From positions 1-64,000 of the forward strand of contig NZ_JAPJBQ010000010.1 in NCBI RefSeq assembly GCF_026421305.1: DNA of 64,000 nt, written 5' to 3'. Below are positions 1-7,644 of the stretch, in pieces. This stretch comes from Dyella silvae. Lineage in GTDB: Bacteria > Pseudomonadota > Gammaproteobacteria > Xanthomonadales > Rhodanobacteraceae. A model generated the notes under the pieces. The model was not told where the DNA came from. It saw nothing but the letters and a program-made list of their open reading frames with translations, and did not search any database. Made by a program: the position numbers and the translations under genes. Positions within the stretch are counted from its first letter, which is position 1. Each line of letters begins with the position of its first letter.

Positions 1-140
1 GACTAGCTCATCATGGCCCGGCACCGCCTAAGCGGTGCAGCAACGAGAGGCCGGATATACGTGTGCAGTCGACACGGACGCCAGAGCTAGGGGATGCTTG
101 GCAAAGGGGAGGAGTCCATATACGGACCTAAGGAGATGGG

Positions 141-542
141 ATGAACGAGGAAGCGTCGAAACTTGTCGTTGAGCTTGCAAAGCAGGCCATAGGGACAGTT
201 CGCGTGACATCGCCGGACTGGATCGATGTCTTTATACGGTTCAACGCCGATGACGCCCAGTGCGGCTGGAAGGGCTCCTACGTGAACCCGACCGGCGTTC
301 ATATCTTTGATGTGCTGCGTCTAAGCAATGAAAGTGAGCGCATTCGAAGCCTTGGATTGTCGCTTAGGGACTCGCTGACCAAGGACGGAAGGAAGTTCGT
401 CGTCTGCCTCGTACGGGCCAATTCCAACTTCCAGTATCAAATCGATTTTGAATGGCACGACGAGACCAAGTGGAACATCACTAAGCTTGGTGGGCGCTCG
501 GGTCTTCCTGAGGGCTTGGAGTCACTGCCACCATTAGCATGA
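141..542 (+). CDS. hypothetical small soluble protein
   Basis: The start codon has a strong AAGGAG ribosome-binding site 7 bases upstream. The product is 133 residues with no signal peptide or membrane segment. It is acidic and rich in aromatic residues, with a C-terminal FEWHDETKWN stretch. This build is reminiscent of small cytoplasmic immunity-type proteins (YezG/DUF600-like), but that is a guess from composition and not a recognised motif. It is the first of several unrecognised + strand genes. A copy of the 24-base palindromic repeat starts 4 bases after its stop codon. Function unknown. Confidence 0.65.
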   Translation: MNEEASKLVVELAKQAIGTVRVTSPDWIDVFIRFNADDAQCGWKGSYVNPTGVHIFDVLRLSNESERIRSLGLSLRDSLTKDGRKFVVCLVRANSNFQYQIDFEWHDETKWNITKLGGRSGLPEGLESLPPLA

Positions 543-545
543 GAT

Positions 546-569
546 GTCCGCTTCCGACCCACGGCGGAC
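546..569 (+). repeat. 24-base imperfect palindrome, copy 1
   Basis: Arms GTCCGC and GCGGAC flank TTCCGACCCACG. The copy lies 4 bases after the preceding stop codon and has near-identical relatives between the next genes. Confidence 0.8.
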
Positions 570-596
570 TTTTCAAAACGGGGCAGGGGCACTTTC

Positions 597-1151
597 TCAA
601 GCGACAGCGTACTCACCCTTGCGGATAGCCGGACGGATCGGCAGCGTGAGGTCGCCGGCGATGAGCTGCAGTTCGCCGTCCTGGATCAGGCATTGCAGGC
701 GCATGCTGCGCTCGCACAGGGCAGCCAGTTGCTTTATGTCGGCGTGGTCGATGGCGAGCACGCTGAGGTTGTCGTGGCGGGTGAGCGTGCTGGCGATCTT
801 GCTCCACCAGACGTCGACGGCATGGCCGCCATAGGCCAGCACCACGACGTGCCGCGACTGGTTGCAGGCTTTGCGCAAGCGTGTTTCATCAGGCAGGCCG
901 ACGTCGATCCACAGCTCGATCTCGTCGGTATAGGCCTTGCGCCACAGGGCCGGTTCGTCGGTGTCGCTGAGCCCCTTGCCGAACTCCAGCCGTTCGTCGG
1001 CATACAGCGTGAACGCGAGCAGGCGCGCCATCAATCGCTCCTCGGTTTCCGACGGATGCCGGGCGAGGGTCAATGCGTGGGTGGCGTAGTAGTGCCGGTC
1101 CATGTCGCTGATCGACAGTTCGGCCTTGTGAATGGTGGCGGTGAGGGCCAT
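597..1151 (-). CDS. yaeQ: YaeQ family protein
   Basis: The 184-residue product begins MALTATIHKAELSISDMD and has the internal HYYATHALTLARHPSETEE region characteristic of YaeQ. It matches the family's usual length of about 180 residues. YaeQ proteins have a compact PD-(D/E)XK nuclease-like fold; E. coli YaeQ was linked genetically to suppression of RfaH loss, but the biochemical role is unclear. I chose the internal ATG because the family starts there; the open frame extends 10 more codons upstream. It is the only minus-strand gene among the small genes here and looks like the ordinary chromosomal member of the neighbourhood. Confidence 0.9.
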   Translation of the reverse strand: MALTATIHKAELSISDMDRHYYATHALTLARHPSETEERLMARLLAFTLYADERLEFGKGLSDTDEPALWRKAYTDEIELWIDVGLPDETRLRKACNQSRHVVVLAYGGHAVDVWWSKIASTLTRHDNLSVLAIDHADIKQLAALCERSMRLQCLIQDGELQLIAGDLTLPIRPAIRKGEYAVA

Positions 1152-1375
1152 GGGGCACTTGAGTGGGCGTAAAGCGACCATTTTACGCGGCTTTGCCCCG
1201 GGGGGGGCGGAAAGACACCCGGGGCCATGCTTGGGCCGCCCGTCTTGCGGCCATGCCAGGAGGTTGGCCGTAGTCGTCCATCGAATGCAGAGTCGGGCTC
1301 ACGCCGTTGTCTGTGTCGCCAAATCTGCCCGCTGTTCCGATCAACCCGCCAGCGTGGGATAACGAGCTAGCATTG

Positions 1376-1399
1376 GTCCGCTTTCGACCCGGAGCGGAC
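1376..1399 (+). repeat. 24-base imperfect palindrome, copy 2
   Basis: GTCCGC / TTTCGACCCGGA / GCGGAC. It sits between the divergent yaeQ and the zinc-ribbon gene, 66 bases before the latter's start. Confidence 0.8.
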
Positions 1400-1465
1400 G
1401 TTTCGGTATTGGTGGATTTGTCCAAAGTAAGGGCATGGGGGAAACATGATCGGCACCACATCGCT

Positions 1466-1753
1466 ATGAATACTTGTCCGCACTGTGGGGCTCGCGCGAG
1501 CGCGATTCGCCTACTCTCAGCTACGAGGAGGTGGCCTTACCGGTGCAGTGGCTGCGGAAAGCAGTCGCGCTTGCTTGCGGAACAAAACACGCTTGCCGCG
1601 TTGGTCGTTGTCGCTGGCGTGATTGTATGTGCCTCAGTCATTTATCCAACCTGGGGCTTTGCAGTTGCGCTCGCTGCTTTTTTGGCTGTGTACGCTGTCC
1701 TCGGCATCGTTATGTTGTTCTATATGCGTCTTGAAAAGTTGCCGCTGACGTAG
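1466..1753 (+). CDS. small zinc-ribbon membrane protein
   Basis: The 95-residue product starts MNTCPHCGARAS and carries two CxxC knuckles (CPHC near residue 4, CSGC near residue 27) that would form a zinc ribbon. Two hydrophobic helices follow (about residues 43-85) and the tail is short and charged. This is the layout of small membrane-anchored zinc-ribbon proteins of unknown role. The frame is open upstream to 1307, but the extension runs through the palindromic repeat and looks non-coding, so the ATG just before the first CxxC is preferred; no strong ribosome-binding site is visible. Function unknown. Confidence 0.65.
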   Translation: MNTCPHCGARASAIRLLSATRRWPYRCSGCGKQSRLLAEQNTLAALVVVAGVIVCASVIYPTWGFAVALAAFLAVYAVLGIVMLFYMRLEKLPLT

Positions 1754-1797
1754 CCGGTGAAAGAGCGTAGATATCGTTAGCGGCGCAAAATTGAAAC

Positions 1798-1821
1798 GTC
1801 CGCTTCCGACCCAGAGTGGAT
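1798..1821 (+). repeat. 24-base imperfect palindrome, copy 3
   Basis: GTCCGC / TTCCGACCCAGA / GTGGAT. The right arm is degenerate. It lies 44 bases after the zinc-ribbon gene. Confidence 0.75.
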
Positions 1822-1864
1822 ATCGAGAGATGTGTGGTTCAGCCAACCAAGCGAAGGGGCAAAA

Positions 1865-2131
1865 ATGTCGAAATCATTTGTGCAATCGAGATTTATGACA
1901 TGGGCCTGCCGTTCGCTCATTGGAAATATTGTTCTGTCTGAGCTGGCTTTTGGCTTGACTCTAATTGCCCTGTTCGGGGCGCAGGCGTACTCGAACGGCG
2001 ACCTCACGATTAGATTCGGAATCTTGATCGTCGTAGTGAGCATAACGGCCGGCTTTCTGGGAGGAGTCATGCTCTGGTTCGGCCTAGCGCGTCCACTGCT
2101 GGCCAAACGAAGTGATGGGCGTGATCACTAA
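1865..2131 (+). CDS. small two-helix membrane protein
   Basis: The 88-residue product starts MSKSFVQSRF. A GAAGGGGC ribosome-binding site lies 7 bases upstream. Two hydrophobic segments are visible (about residues 18-42 and 50-75), joined by a short polar turn (YSNGDLT), with a basic tail. No catalytic or binding motif can be seen. It is flanked on both sides by copies of the 24-base repeat and has its own ribosome-binding site, so it looks like one unit of the gene-plus-repeat series. Function unknown. Confidence 0.6.
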   Translation: MSKSFVQSRFMTWACRSLIGNIVLSELAFGLTLIALFGAQAYSNGDLTIRFGILIVVVSITAGFLGGVMLWFGLARPLLAKRSDGRDH

Positions 2132-2145
2132 CGGATCTGTGAAAG

Positions 2146-2169
2146 GTCCGCTTCCAACCCAGAGCGGAC
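2146..2169 (+). repeat. 24-base imperfect palindrome, copy 4
   Basis: GTCCGC / TTCCAACCCAGA / GCGGAC. It starts 14 bases after the preceding stop codon. Confidence 0.8.
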
Positions 2170-2248
2170 GCTCTTGTTGCCGGCTCTTAAGCCAGAATAC
2201 CGGGCCGAATGACTCGCTTGCCAAACGTTCTGAGGGGAGAGAGCGACG

Positions 2249-2665
2249 ATGAAGTGGACACCGCTCAATAGGGGGCTAGCTGTATTCGGGTTCTTCTTCT
2301 TTTCGTTTGCCGTCGTTATCAACGCTACGCCGAACAATTGGATAAATCTTTACAGACTTAGCAAGCAGGGTGTTCCCGTTCGCGCAACTGTCACGGCAAT
2401 CCACCCGGAAAAGCATCGTGCTTGCGACTTTTCGTACGAAGTTGGTGGTCGCGTATACAGTCACTCGGAATCGTGCCATTTGGAGATTGGTGAAGAATCC
2501 GTGCTGAGCTACTTACCACCCACGCCATCGGTCGCAATTGGTCGGTCGGCGAACGACGAGCTAAAAGCGGCGGTGCTTGTCCCCCTTGGCATGTCCCTGG
2601 CATTTGCGATTTTTGCCGCCCTTGGTACGTGGTTGATGGGTCGGCATCGGGCGAGACACACTTGA
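2249..2665 (+). CDS. DUF3592-like membrane protein
   Basis: 138 residues. A hydrophobic helix at the N-terminus (about residues 8-27) is followed by an extracytoplasmic domain and a second helix near residues 108-130. The middle part has the alternating pattern VRATVTAI..FSYEVGGRVYSH..VLSYLPPTPSVAIG typical of DUF3592-type domains, whose role is unknown. GAGGGGAGAG upstream serves as ribosome-binding site. A copy of the 24-base repeat follows 6 bases after the stop. The family assignment rests on this pattern only. Confidence 0.65.
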   Translation: MKWTPLNRGLAVFGFFFFSFAVVINATPNNWINLYRLSKQGVPVRATVTAIHPEKHRACDFSYEVGGRVYSHSESCHLEIGEESVLSYLPPTPSVAIGRSANDELKAAVLVPLGMSLAFAIFAALGTWLMGRHRARHT

Positions 2666-2671
2666 TGAAGC

Positions 2672-2695
2672 GTTCGCTTCCGACCCACGGCGGAC
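2672..2695 (+). repeat. 24-base imperfect palindrome, copy 5
   Basis: GTTCGC / TTCCGACCCACG / GCGGAC. It starts 6 bases after the preceding stop codon. Confidence 0.8.
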
Positions 2696-2725
2696 ACTGG
2701 GAAAATTGGCCACGAAGGAGGCGTA

Positions 2726-3016
2726 GTGGTTAAGGCAACCGAGGCACAGTCCCGAGAGATCCGAAAGCGGCGGAACCGTTTCTTTCCAGCCTTCTTTGCG
2801 CTGGCATTTCTGTGGTTCTGCGGTTTTCAGCTGGTGGATTGGCTATGGGGCGGGCGATGGTCAGATCTCTACGGTATTTCAAGTTTTGTAGTTCTAATTG
2901 GTCTGGTGCTTTTTGTCTGCCCGAATTATTTCCGCTGTCCTGTCTGCGGGAATCACCTCTCAAGGGGAAGCTATTGGCGCAAATGCGATGTATGCGGCAC
3001 GGAGTTTGATGTCTAA
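2726..3016 (+). CDS. membrane protein with C-terminal zinc ribbon
   Basis: 96 residues with a GTG start; the AAGGAG ribosome-binding site 5 bases upstream decides it. A basic N-terminus (REIRKRRNR) precedes two hydrophobic helices (about residues 19-38 and 50-65). The C-terminus holds CPVC and CDVC, about 17 residues apart, a zinc-ribbon arrangement. It inverts the layout of the gene at 1466, where the ribbon is N-terminal. A copy of the 24-base repeat follows 7 bases after the stop. Function unknown. Confidence 0.65.
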   Translation: MVKATEAQSREIRKRRNRFFPAFFALAFLWFCGFQLVDWLWGGRWSDLYGISSFVVLIGLVLFVCPNYFRCPVCGNHLSRGSYWRKCDVCGTEFDV

Positions 3017-3023
3017 ATCAGGT

Positions 3024-3047
3024 GTCCGCTTCCGACCCAAAGCAGAC
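3024..3047 (+). repeat. 24-base imperfect palindrome, copy 6
   Basis: GTCCGC / TTCCGACCCAAA / GCAGAC. It starts 7 bases after the preceding stop codon. Confidence 0.8.
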
Positions 3048-3097
3048 CGTTTCCGCTACCAGAACATCAAGCTGGACAAAGCGACAGCGAGCCAAGA

Positions 3098-3208
3098 ATG
3101 AAGCTTCGAGTGAGTCGTTCGATCCTGATTCCACTGGTGCTATACCCTGTCATCTGGGGCGTTAGCTATCTGGTATCCGGCAGGCTGGGCGATTTTCGGC
3201 GCGGGTGA
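3098..3208 (+). pseudogene. truncated small membrane protein
   Basis: ATG at 3098 opens a 36-codon frame that reads MKLRVSRSILIPLVLYP and continues as one clear transmembrane helix. It looks like the N-terminus of another small membrane protein. The last dozen codons overlap, in a different frame, sequence that clearly encodes FG-GAP repeats (from about 3160), so the original 3' end of this gene seems to have been replaced. I infer a deletion or recombination junction near 3150-3170. Confidence 0.4.
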
Positions 3209-3839
3209 CATTAACGGTGATGGAAAGGCCGACCTGCTCTGGATCAACAAGTCGACCAACCAGGTTGCCTATTGGCTGATGGACGGCACCAATCGAATCG
3301 GTTGGTACGTGACCTCTTATGCAAGTGGCTACTACCCTGCAGCTACCGGAGATTTCGACGGTGACGGTCTGGTGGACATCATGTGGACCAGTGCAAAGAA
3401 CGATTTGTACGTGTGGCTTGGCAATGCAAGAAAATCCACCGGTTTCACTCCGAAATTTGTAACCAACTATCCCGCCGGGTGGTCCATCGTCGGACGCGGA
3501 GACATTGACGGCGATGGGCGAGATGACCTCATCTGGATGCAGAGCTCTGGTACGAGCTGGGGCTACTGGCTGATGAACGGTGCGACCATTAAAAGCACGA
3601 CTATCGACGCCGTATCAGCGGGGGAGACTCTTGCGGCCGTCGGCGATTTTTCGGGTCGCGGCTTTGCCGATCTCGTTTGGAACAACAACGGGGTAAGCCT
3701 GGATGTGTGGACAAATACCAGCGGGCTTCAAGGGACGCAGCTGAACATCAGCTTTAGCCGCGGGGGGGTGTTTCCAGGCGTCGATGCCAGCATGCCGGTG
3801 TTCAACAGCGGCATACCTCCTGCAACGGTTACTCATTGA
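3129..3839 (+). pseudogene. C-terminal FG-GAP repeat remnant
   Basis: The frame is open from 3129 and from about 3160 encodes repeats of the type GDINGDGKADLLW, GDFDGDGLVDIMW and GDIDGDGRDDLIW, each with a calcium-binding DxDGDG loop, followed by YWLMDG / YWLMNG units. These are FG-GAP (VCBS) beta-propeller blades. The same blades, in the same order and with a similar end (..TH), form the C-terminus of the S53 peptidase at 4097-7387 on the other strand. No start codon or secretion signal precedes the first blade; the first ATG, at 3279, lies inside a blade. I read it as the 3' remnant of a paralogous secreted protein. Confidence 0.65.
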
Positions 3840-3865
3840 TGCTGAGTTGAAGGATCGTTCGAACA

Positions 3866-3889
3866 GTCCGCTCCCAACCGGGAGCGGAC
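3866..3889 (+). terminator. palindrome copy 7 acting as a terminator
   Basis: This copy of the 24-base repeat has become a perfect stem: 11-base arms AGTCCGCTCCC and GGGAGCGGACT around AACC (3865-3890), followed by TTTTTA. It sits 26 bases after the FG-GAP remnant. Stem plus T run is a textbook intrinsic terminator. Confidence 0.75.
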
Positions 3890-3947
3890 TTTTTACTTCC
3901 GGGGTTGGCGCTGGGGTGAAACCCGGGTCGGAGAGCACTTTTCCCAT

Positions 3948-3969
3948 GTCCGCTTTCGACTGCGGATTC
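3948..3969 (+). repeat. degenerate palindrome, copy 8
   Basis: GTCCGCTTTCGAC joins directly to TGCGGATTCAGCC, so the central bases are missing. The same variant recurs at 29594. Confidence 0.55.
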
Positions 3970-4026
3970 AGCCGGTCGTTGCAACAGATCGTTTAGTGCT
4001 CAAGACAATACTTGCTGCCTCAAATG

Positions 4027-4056
4027 AAAAGGCCGGACCCTGGGGCCCGGCCTTTT
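4027..4056 (-). terminator. bidirectional intrinsic terminator
   Basis: Perfect 10-base arms AAAAGGCCGG and CCGGCCTTTT around ACCCTGGGGC. It lies 40 bases after the stop of the minus-strand S53 peptidase and gives a T run on both strands. Confidence 0.85.
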
Positions 4057-4096
4057 CGTTCGTCACATACCACTCAACAGTCGATGCGCAATGGCA

Positions 4097-7000
4097 TCAG
4101 TGCGTCGGTGTGTAGCCCGCCGTGGCTGCACCCTGCAGGAGCGTGGGCTGCACTTTGGCACCAGCCGGGATGGCCAGCGGCACGCCGTTGGGGTCGGTCA
4201 CGCGATAGGACTGGAAGCCGTTACCGTTGCTTCGCCATTCCCACACGTCACCCGCAGTTCCAACCCACAGGATGTCGGCGAGGCCATCGCCGTCGTAGTC
4301 GGCGATCGATGCCATCGAGTAGCCCGGGGTGACATTCCACACGTTCTGGCTGACCACAGAGAATCCGTTCATGACCCACCAGCTCATCTGGTGCGAGGTC
4401 TGGTTGATCCAGATCAGATCGGTCTTGCCGTCGCCATTGACGTCACCCGCTCCGTACAGCACAAAGCCCGGTGGGTGGTCGGCAATCGCGCGGCGAACGA
4501 AGTCGCCGGCCTGATTGTTGATCCACACATAGACGTTGTTGTTGTTCGGATTGGTCCAGACGATATCGGCGTAACCGTCACCGTTGACGTCCGCAATCGT
4601 CGGAACCCAACCCGACGCTGCCGCGAGCGGCGTCATCAGCGGTTCCACGGCGAAGTGGTACTGGCGGCCGCCAAGTTTGAAGAACAACGACAGGTCGAGC
4701 TGCCACCAACCGATCTGGCCGGTGCTGTCGTTACGCCAGAGGGGCTCGTCCTTGCCGATGCCATCGAAATCGCCGGCACCCACCAGGGTCCAACCTGGCG
4801 AATACACGCTGCCGACCTGATGGTAGATGTAACCGTTCTGGCCACCATTACCCTGCGAAAGCCACACGTACAGCAGATTGTCCGGCCCCGTCCAGGCCAG
4901 GCTGGCCGTGTTGAATCCCGCAGCCATCCACCCTGGCGACGTGTCGTTCATTTCCCAGTGCTGATAGAAGGCACCGATGGCGCCGATGGTGTAACCCTTT
5001 GCAATCGACTGCGAGTGCACCTGCATCGCGGTACTACCCTTCATGGCGATGTCGGTGAAAATGCCCTTCACCGGATCGACCAGTGCGATGTCGCTGTAGC
5101 CATCGGCACCAAACCCATAGGGGTTGAGGAAATCGCCGGGCGATGCGTAGCCGCGCTGATGAGGCGTGTCGTAAGCCACCACGGCCTTCACCAGATTGGC
5201 GGCATTGATCGTGCCCAGGCCGGTTGCGTAGTCGTAACCTGCATTGGTCAGCCATGCCGGTGCCAGCGTGGTATCGCCGCCGTGACTGACGACACCGAAG
5301 TGGTTGCCAGCCGCGCCGCTATAGCAGCTGGAGGTGCCTGCGTAGCAAGGTTCGTCGATATCGCCCTGGGTCACGTCGTAGAACACGCAGTCGCTGCCGA
5401 CGGCGCTGCCATTGGACGAGTTACAGGCGTTGAGGCCAGCCTGGTTCGGCGAGGCATTGGTGCCGTATTCCTTCTCCGCAATCCCGTAGAACATCGGAGC
5501 GATGTTGCCGTGGGACTGGCCAGCCGCCTGGTTGATCAGCGCCTGGATGCCTGCCATGGCGGGCGCGGCAAATGAGGTGCCACCGGCGGAGTTGAAGAGG
5601 ACGTTGTCCGGGTTGCTGTAGTCACAAGCGGTGCCGCCTGCCGCCGGGTCGGACATGCAGAACACCAGCGCATGACCATACAGGCCATTGGCCGCAAACA
5701 ACGCTACGTCCGGCACCATGCGCGTATTGTTCTGCGAGGAGCCGTAGATGCCCGCCTGCCAGCTGGGCTGCGACCACATCACGCTAGGGCCGCCACTGCC
5801 GCCTCCCGTGTTCAAGAAGCGCTGTGCGGCTGCGTTATTGCATGCGGTGACGCCATCGCTGAGCTTGAGGATCGCGTCCAGCTTGCTGCTGGCGCACGAG
5901 TCGTTCCAGGTCTGTTCCGGAATGTAACCGAAGGCCGATTGCCCGTAAGGCAGATTGGTATCGGTCCAGTATTGGGACGTCTGGTGGTAGTCATCGAAAT
6001 CCGTGCCACCCACCGCCACGTTGAAGGGCGTGGATGCCATGGTGTTGACGTTGATGCCGAACTGCGCGGCACGCTGGTTCTGGTCACACCCTGCCGAACC
6101 GGCATCGCCCGATGCAACGTAAACGGTGACACCCTGTGCGGCCGCCTGCTGCCAGATCAAGCCCGCTTCGCTGGTCACGTCCGTGATGCTGAGAATTTCG
6201 CACTCGCCATAGCTGAGGCTGAATACGGCCGGCGGTGGTGCCGCGGTGTTGTTGAGCAGATTCAATGCGGCCGTGAACGCACCAAAGGTCGGGCTGTTAC
6301 TGTCATCGCAGGAGGCAAACACGATGGTGGCGTCGGGTGCCGCAGCACCAATCCATTCGGCGTCCAGCGCTGCCTCGCCCTCGTCGCCATTGGTTCCCGG
6401 GTCCGGACAGCTGGTGTCACCGGTGAACGCAATGGGATTGACGTAATTGACCGCACCTGTGGCATTGGCAGGCAGGAAGGCCTGGCGGAACGTTGCAATA
6501 TCGGCAGGGAGTACGTCGGTGCGCTCCAGCACAGCGACGGTCTGTCCCGCGCCGCGAATTGGCGTGGACTGACTCCACAACGGCGCGACGTTGTAGATCG
6601 TGTTGAAGTCTGCCGGAACGACATCGTAGGTCGCCTTCGGATCGACCGTGCCTGGTGGGACGGTGAACTCCGGGCTGCTGGCCACTTGCGACCACTTGCC
6701 GGTCTTCTTGTTCTTATTGACGACACCGACGTTGTGGTACAGCGGCTTCGGGAAGAAGTTGTCCAGTCGGGCGACGCCCGCCACCACGGGAGAGAGTGCT
6801 TCGGGAATACTCATGTCGCTGACGTTGGCGAAATGGTTTTCACCGTTGAGCGTGAAGCTATGCAGCTGGGTATGGAACGCCCGGCTGACGGCCCCCGACG
6901 TGCCGGAGAAACGAATCATGACGCCCGACGGCATCACCTTGTCGACCTTCAGGCCCTGGGATGCCAGCCAGTTGGTGACTTGCTTGATGTCCGATGCCTC

Positions 7001-7387
7001 CGGACCAAACATGGTTCCGATCTGGCTCGCCGTGAGCCACTTGTGATAGTTCGGCGAGCTTGGGTTGTTGAGCTGATTGACGTAGGCGTCGAAGCGCGAC
7101 TGCTTGTCGGGGCCGCGCTTCAACAGCAGCGTCATGTTGTGAATCGCCTTGCCATCGGCCAAGGCGCCCTTGTCTGTGGCCTTGGTGGTTCTGGGCGAGC
7201 GGCTGCCTGGCACTGTGCTCAGTTGCGCGTTGTCGACCGTCTTGGTGATGCGTGGGGCATCCGGCTTGCTGCTGGGCGACATCGCCGCCTGCGCCGATGC
7301 CGCCTGTGAAACCAGACTTCCCCCCAGTGCGAATGCCATGGCTACCGCCCATGGCCCCGCGCTTGTGTATCGATATCGGGTTTGCAT
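4097..7387 (-). CDS. secreted S53 (sedolisin) peptidase with FG-GAP domain
   Basis: The 1096-residue product is exported: basic start MQTRYRYTS, a hydrophobic core, and an AQA-like cleavage site near residue 34. A pro-kumamolisin activation domain (about residues 70-215) precedes the S53 catalytic domain (about 260-760). The serine-carboxyl residues are visible: Glu338 and Asp342 in EGEAALDAEW, oxyanion Asp428 in ASGDAGS, and Ser605 in GGTSFAAP. Its end has the DYATGLG calcium-site motif. The last 300 residues are FG-GAP blades (GDVNGDGKTDLIW and others), likely for binding polymer or cell surface. The internal ATG is preferred because AGGGAGGGG precedes it and a signal peptide follows. Such enzymes are acid-acting endopeptidases. 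It stands alone and divergent from a sensor kinase. Confidence 0.93.
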   Translation of the reverse strand: MQTRYRYTSAGPWAVAMAFALGGSLVSQAASAQAAMSPSSKPDAPRITKTVDNAQLSTVPGSRSPRTTKATDKGALADGKAIHNMTLLLKRGPDKQSRFDAYVNQLNNPSSPNYHKWLTASQIGTMFGPEASDIKQVTNWLASQGLKVDKVMPSGVMIRFSGTSGAVSRAFHTQLHSFTLNGENHFANVSDMSIPEALSPVVAGVARLDNFFPKPLYHNVGVVNKNKKTGKWSQVASSPEFTVPPGTVDPKATYDVVPADFNTIYNVAPLWSQSTPIRGAGQTVAVLERTDVLPADIATFRQAFLPANATGAVNYVNPIAFTGDTSCPDPGTNGDEGEAALDAEWIGAAAPDATIVFASCDDSNSPTFGAFTAALNLLNNTAAPPPAVFSLSYGECEILSITDVTSEAGLIWQQAAAQGVTVYVASGDAGSAGCDQNQRAAQFGINVNTMASTPFNVAVGGTDFDDYHQTSQYWTDTNLPYGQSAFGYIPEQTWNDSCASSKLDAILKLSDGVTACNNAAAQRFLNTGGGSGGPSVMWSQPSWQAGIYGSSQNNTRMVPDVALFAANGLYGHALVFCMSDPAAGGTACDYSNPDNVLFNSAGGTSFAAPAMAGIQALINQAAGQSHGNIAPMFYGIAEKEYGTNASPNQAGLNACNSSNGSAVGSDCVFYDVTQGDIDEPCYAGTSSCYSGAAGNHFGVVSHGGDTTLAPAWLTNAGYDYATGLGTINAANLVKAVVAYDTPHQRGYASPGDFLNPYGFGADGYSDIALVDPVKGIFTDIAMKGSTAMQVHSQSIAKGYTIGAIGAFYQHWEMNDTSPGWMAAGFNTASLAWTGPDNLLYVWLSQGNGGQNGYIYHQVGSVYSPGWTLVGAGDFDGIGKDEPLWRNDSTGQIGWWQLDLSLFFKLGGRQYHFAVEPLMTPLAAASGWVPTIADVNGDGYADIVWTNPNNNNVYVWINNQAGDFVRRAIADHPPGFVLYGAGDVNGDGKTDLIWINQTSHQMSWWVMNGFSVVSQNVWNVTPGYSMASIADYDGDGLADILWVGTAGDVWEWRSNGNGFQSYRVTDPNGVPLAIPAGAKVQPTLLQGAATAGYTPTH

Positions 7388-7644
7388 ATCCCCTCCCTTA
7401 ACTAACGGAAAAAAATGCCCGTGCCAGGTCACGCAAAGTGACCCGACATCCACGCGCTTTAACGATCTACGGTCGATCCCCCCGCCACATGGAGATGTCA
7501 TGGCGATGACATTCCAGGCCGCCTTCGCAACCTAGGCGAACAGACTGTTCACCGTCACGCACGACAATTCATCTCGACTCGCCAAATCTCACCGATCAAT
7601 ATGGGCGGCCCGGCCCGTTCCGGGGATCAAGCGAATGGGCCATC

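Noticed and set aside
546-3047. Classical integron attC sites
   Set aside because: The palindrome lacks the RYYYAAC and GTTRRRY core pairs at fixed spacing and no integrase is in the window, so I call only a cassette-like pattern.
4091-7309. Long + strand open frames opposite the S53 peptidase
   Set aside because: They are antisense to a gene with complete catalytic motifs and show no protein features.
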